Assembly: GCF_030655195.1 (NCBI RefSeq)
Contig: NZ_JAURWA010000099.1
Span: forward strand, 1 to 46,752
Direction of reading: 5' to 3'
DNA: 46,752 nt
DNA from: Patulibacter sp.
Lineage (GTDB): Bacteria; Actinomycetota; Thermoleophilia; Solirubrobacterales; Solirubrobacteraceae
In this document: one piece after another, positions 46,409-46,752 of the stretch
How positions within the stretch are numbered: the stretch's first letter is position 1
Layout: each line of letters opens with the position of its first letter
The notes under the pieces: model-generated
What the model saw: only the letters and a program-made list of their open reading frames with translations
What the model was told of the DNA's origin: nothing
Database searches by the model: none
Position numbers and translations under genes: made by a program

Positions 46409-46752
46409 ATGGGCACGAAGAACCGTCTCATCGCAGTCGCGGCCGCCTCGGCCGCCTTCGCCGGGCTCCCCAGCCTGGCCTCCGCCGCGCCGACCGGCGC
46501 GAAGGACCTCTCCGCAGGACTCGTCACCGCGTACGATACGGTCTACGACCGCGTCGTGAAGGTCGGCGGCGAGCCCGGCCGCAACATCGCTGAGGACGGC
46601 GTGCGCGAGGGCGGCGAGGCCCGTTCCGCCACCCGCAGCGAGGTCGTCGAGTCGCTCACGACCCTGCGCCGCATGCACGTCGACCTCAAGCCGGACAGTG
46701 CACAGGCGCAGGCCTCGCTGCAGGCGCCGACGACCGGCTCGCCGGCCCCGGC
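46409..46752 (+). CDS. Secreted protein, 5' part only
   Basis: The gene runs off the right edge; 114 codons are visible. It starts MGTKNRLIAVAAASAAFAGL and has a Sec-type signal peptide with likely cleavage after SLASAA (about residue 27). The mature part has a Tyr/Asp/Val-rich stretch AYDTVYDRVVKVGGEPGR, then charged helical sequence with EVVESLTTLRRMHVD, and becomes Gln/Ala/Pro-rich at the edge. A GAGGTG Shine-Dalgarno-like sequence lies 9 bases upstream of the ATG. I do not recognise the family. Export suggests a cell-surface role next to the glycan genes. Confidence 0.75.
   Translation, partial: MGTKNRLIAVAAASAAFAGLPSLASAAPTGAKDLSAGLVTAYDTVYDRVVKVGGEPGRNIAEDGVREGGEARSATRSEVVESLTTLRRMHVDLKPDSAQAQASLQAPTTGSPAP

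Noticed and set aside
1-46752. tRNA genes, rRNA, CRISPR arrays, insertion sequences, riboswitches
   Set aside because: Reading both strands gave no convincing instance of any of these.

Overview
The window is about 46.8 kb of very GC-rich DNA with dense genes, 4-bp ATGA/GTGA overlaps between operon members and many GTG starts. This suggests an actinobacterium. The gene content and the apparent leaderless promoters would fit Thermoleophilia (Solirubrobacterales, for example a Patulibacter- or Conexibacter-like organism), but that placement is an inference from style, not a search. Almost the whole window is one cell-surface glycan locus: amino-sugar supply, nucleotide-sugar synthesis, glycosyltransferases, acyltransferases and two kinds of exporter.

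Region 1 (1-3.2 kb): glmS, which makes glucosamine-6-phosphate, lies behind a small unknown gene. A DUF192 gene and a 48-codon membrane peptide gene follow. Region 2 (3.2-13.5 kb): a polyprenyl-phosphate-type GT2, a large DUF2142 (GT-C-like) membrane protein with a fused extracytoplasmic domain, a GT2-GT4 double glycosyltransferase, another GT2, an ArnT/PMT-like GT-C enzyme and a two-gene DUF2142 module. Region 3 (13.5-19.1 kb): a large HAD-domain protein, a paralogue that has lost its HAD catalytic residues, and a methyltransferase. Region 4 (19.2-25.3 kb): a Wzm/Wzt ABC exporter whose ATPase has a C-terminal carbohydrate-recognition-type domain, a third DUF2142 module and a DPM-like GT2 paired with DUF2304.

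Region 5 (25.3-38.2 kb): a methyltransferase and a complete set for a CMP-activated nonulosonic acid, most like pseudaminic acid: PseB, PseC, a PseG-PseH fusion, PseI and a SpsF-type cytidylyltransferase. It also holds a class III aminotransferase, two acyltransferase-3 membrane proteins, a capsule-type transferase with a four-cysteine motif and a GT2. Region 6 (38.2-46.8 kb): two GT2 enzymes, a GT-B enzyme, two related unknown proteins built of repeated beta-type units, a Wzx-type flippase, a Gfo/Idh/MocA dehydrogenase and the start of a secreted protein that runs off the end.

Together the genes can plausibly make a nonulosonate-containing, O-acylated and methylated surface polysaccharide, assembled partly with polyprenyl-phosphate sugars outside the membrane. 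Three things stand out. DUF2142 appears three times, each time with a two-cysteine extracytoplasmic domain in a different gene arrangement. The HAD protein has a pseudoenzyme twin. A recurring TANNNT box 6-8 nt before ATG/GTG implies leaderless mRNAs and fixes several start codons. No tRNA, rRNA, CRISPR array, transposase or integrase was recognised.
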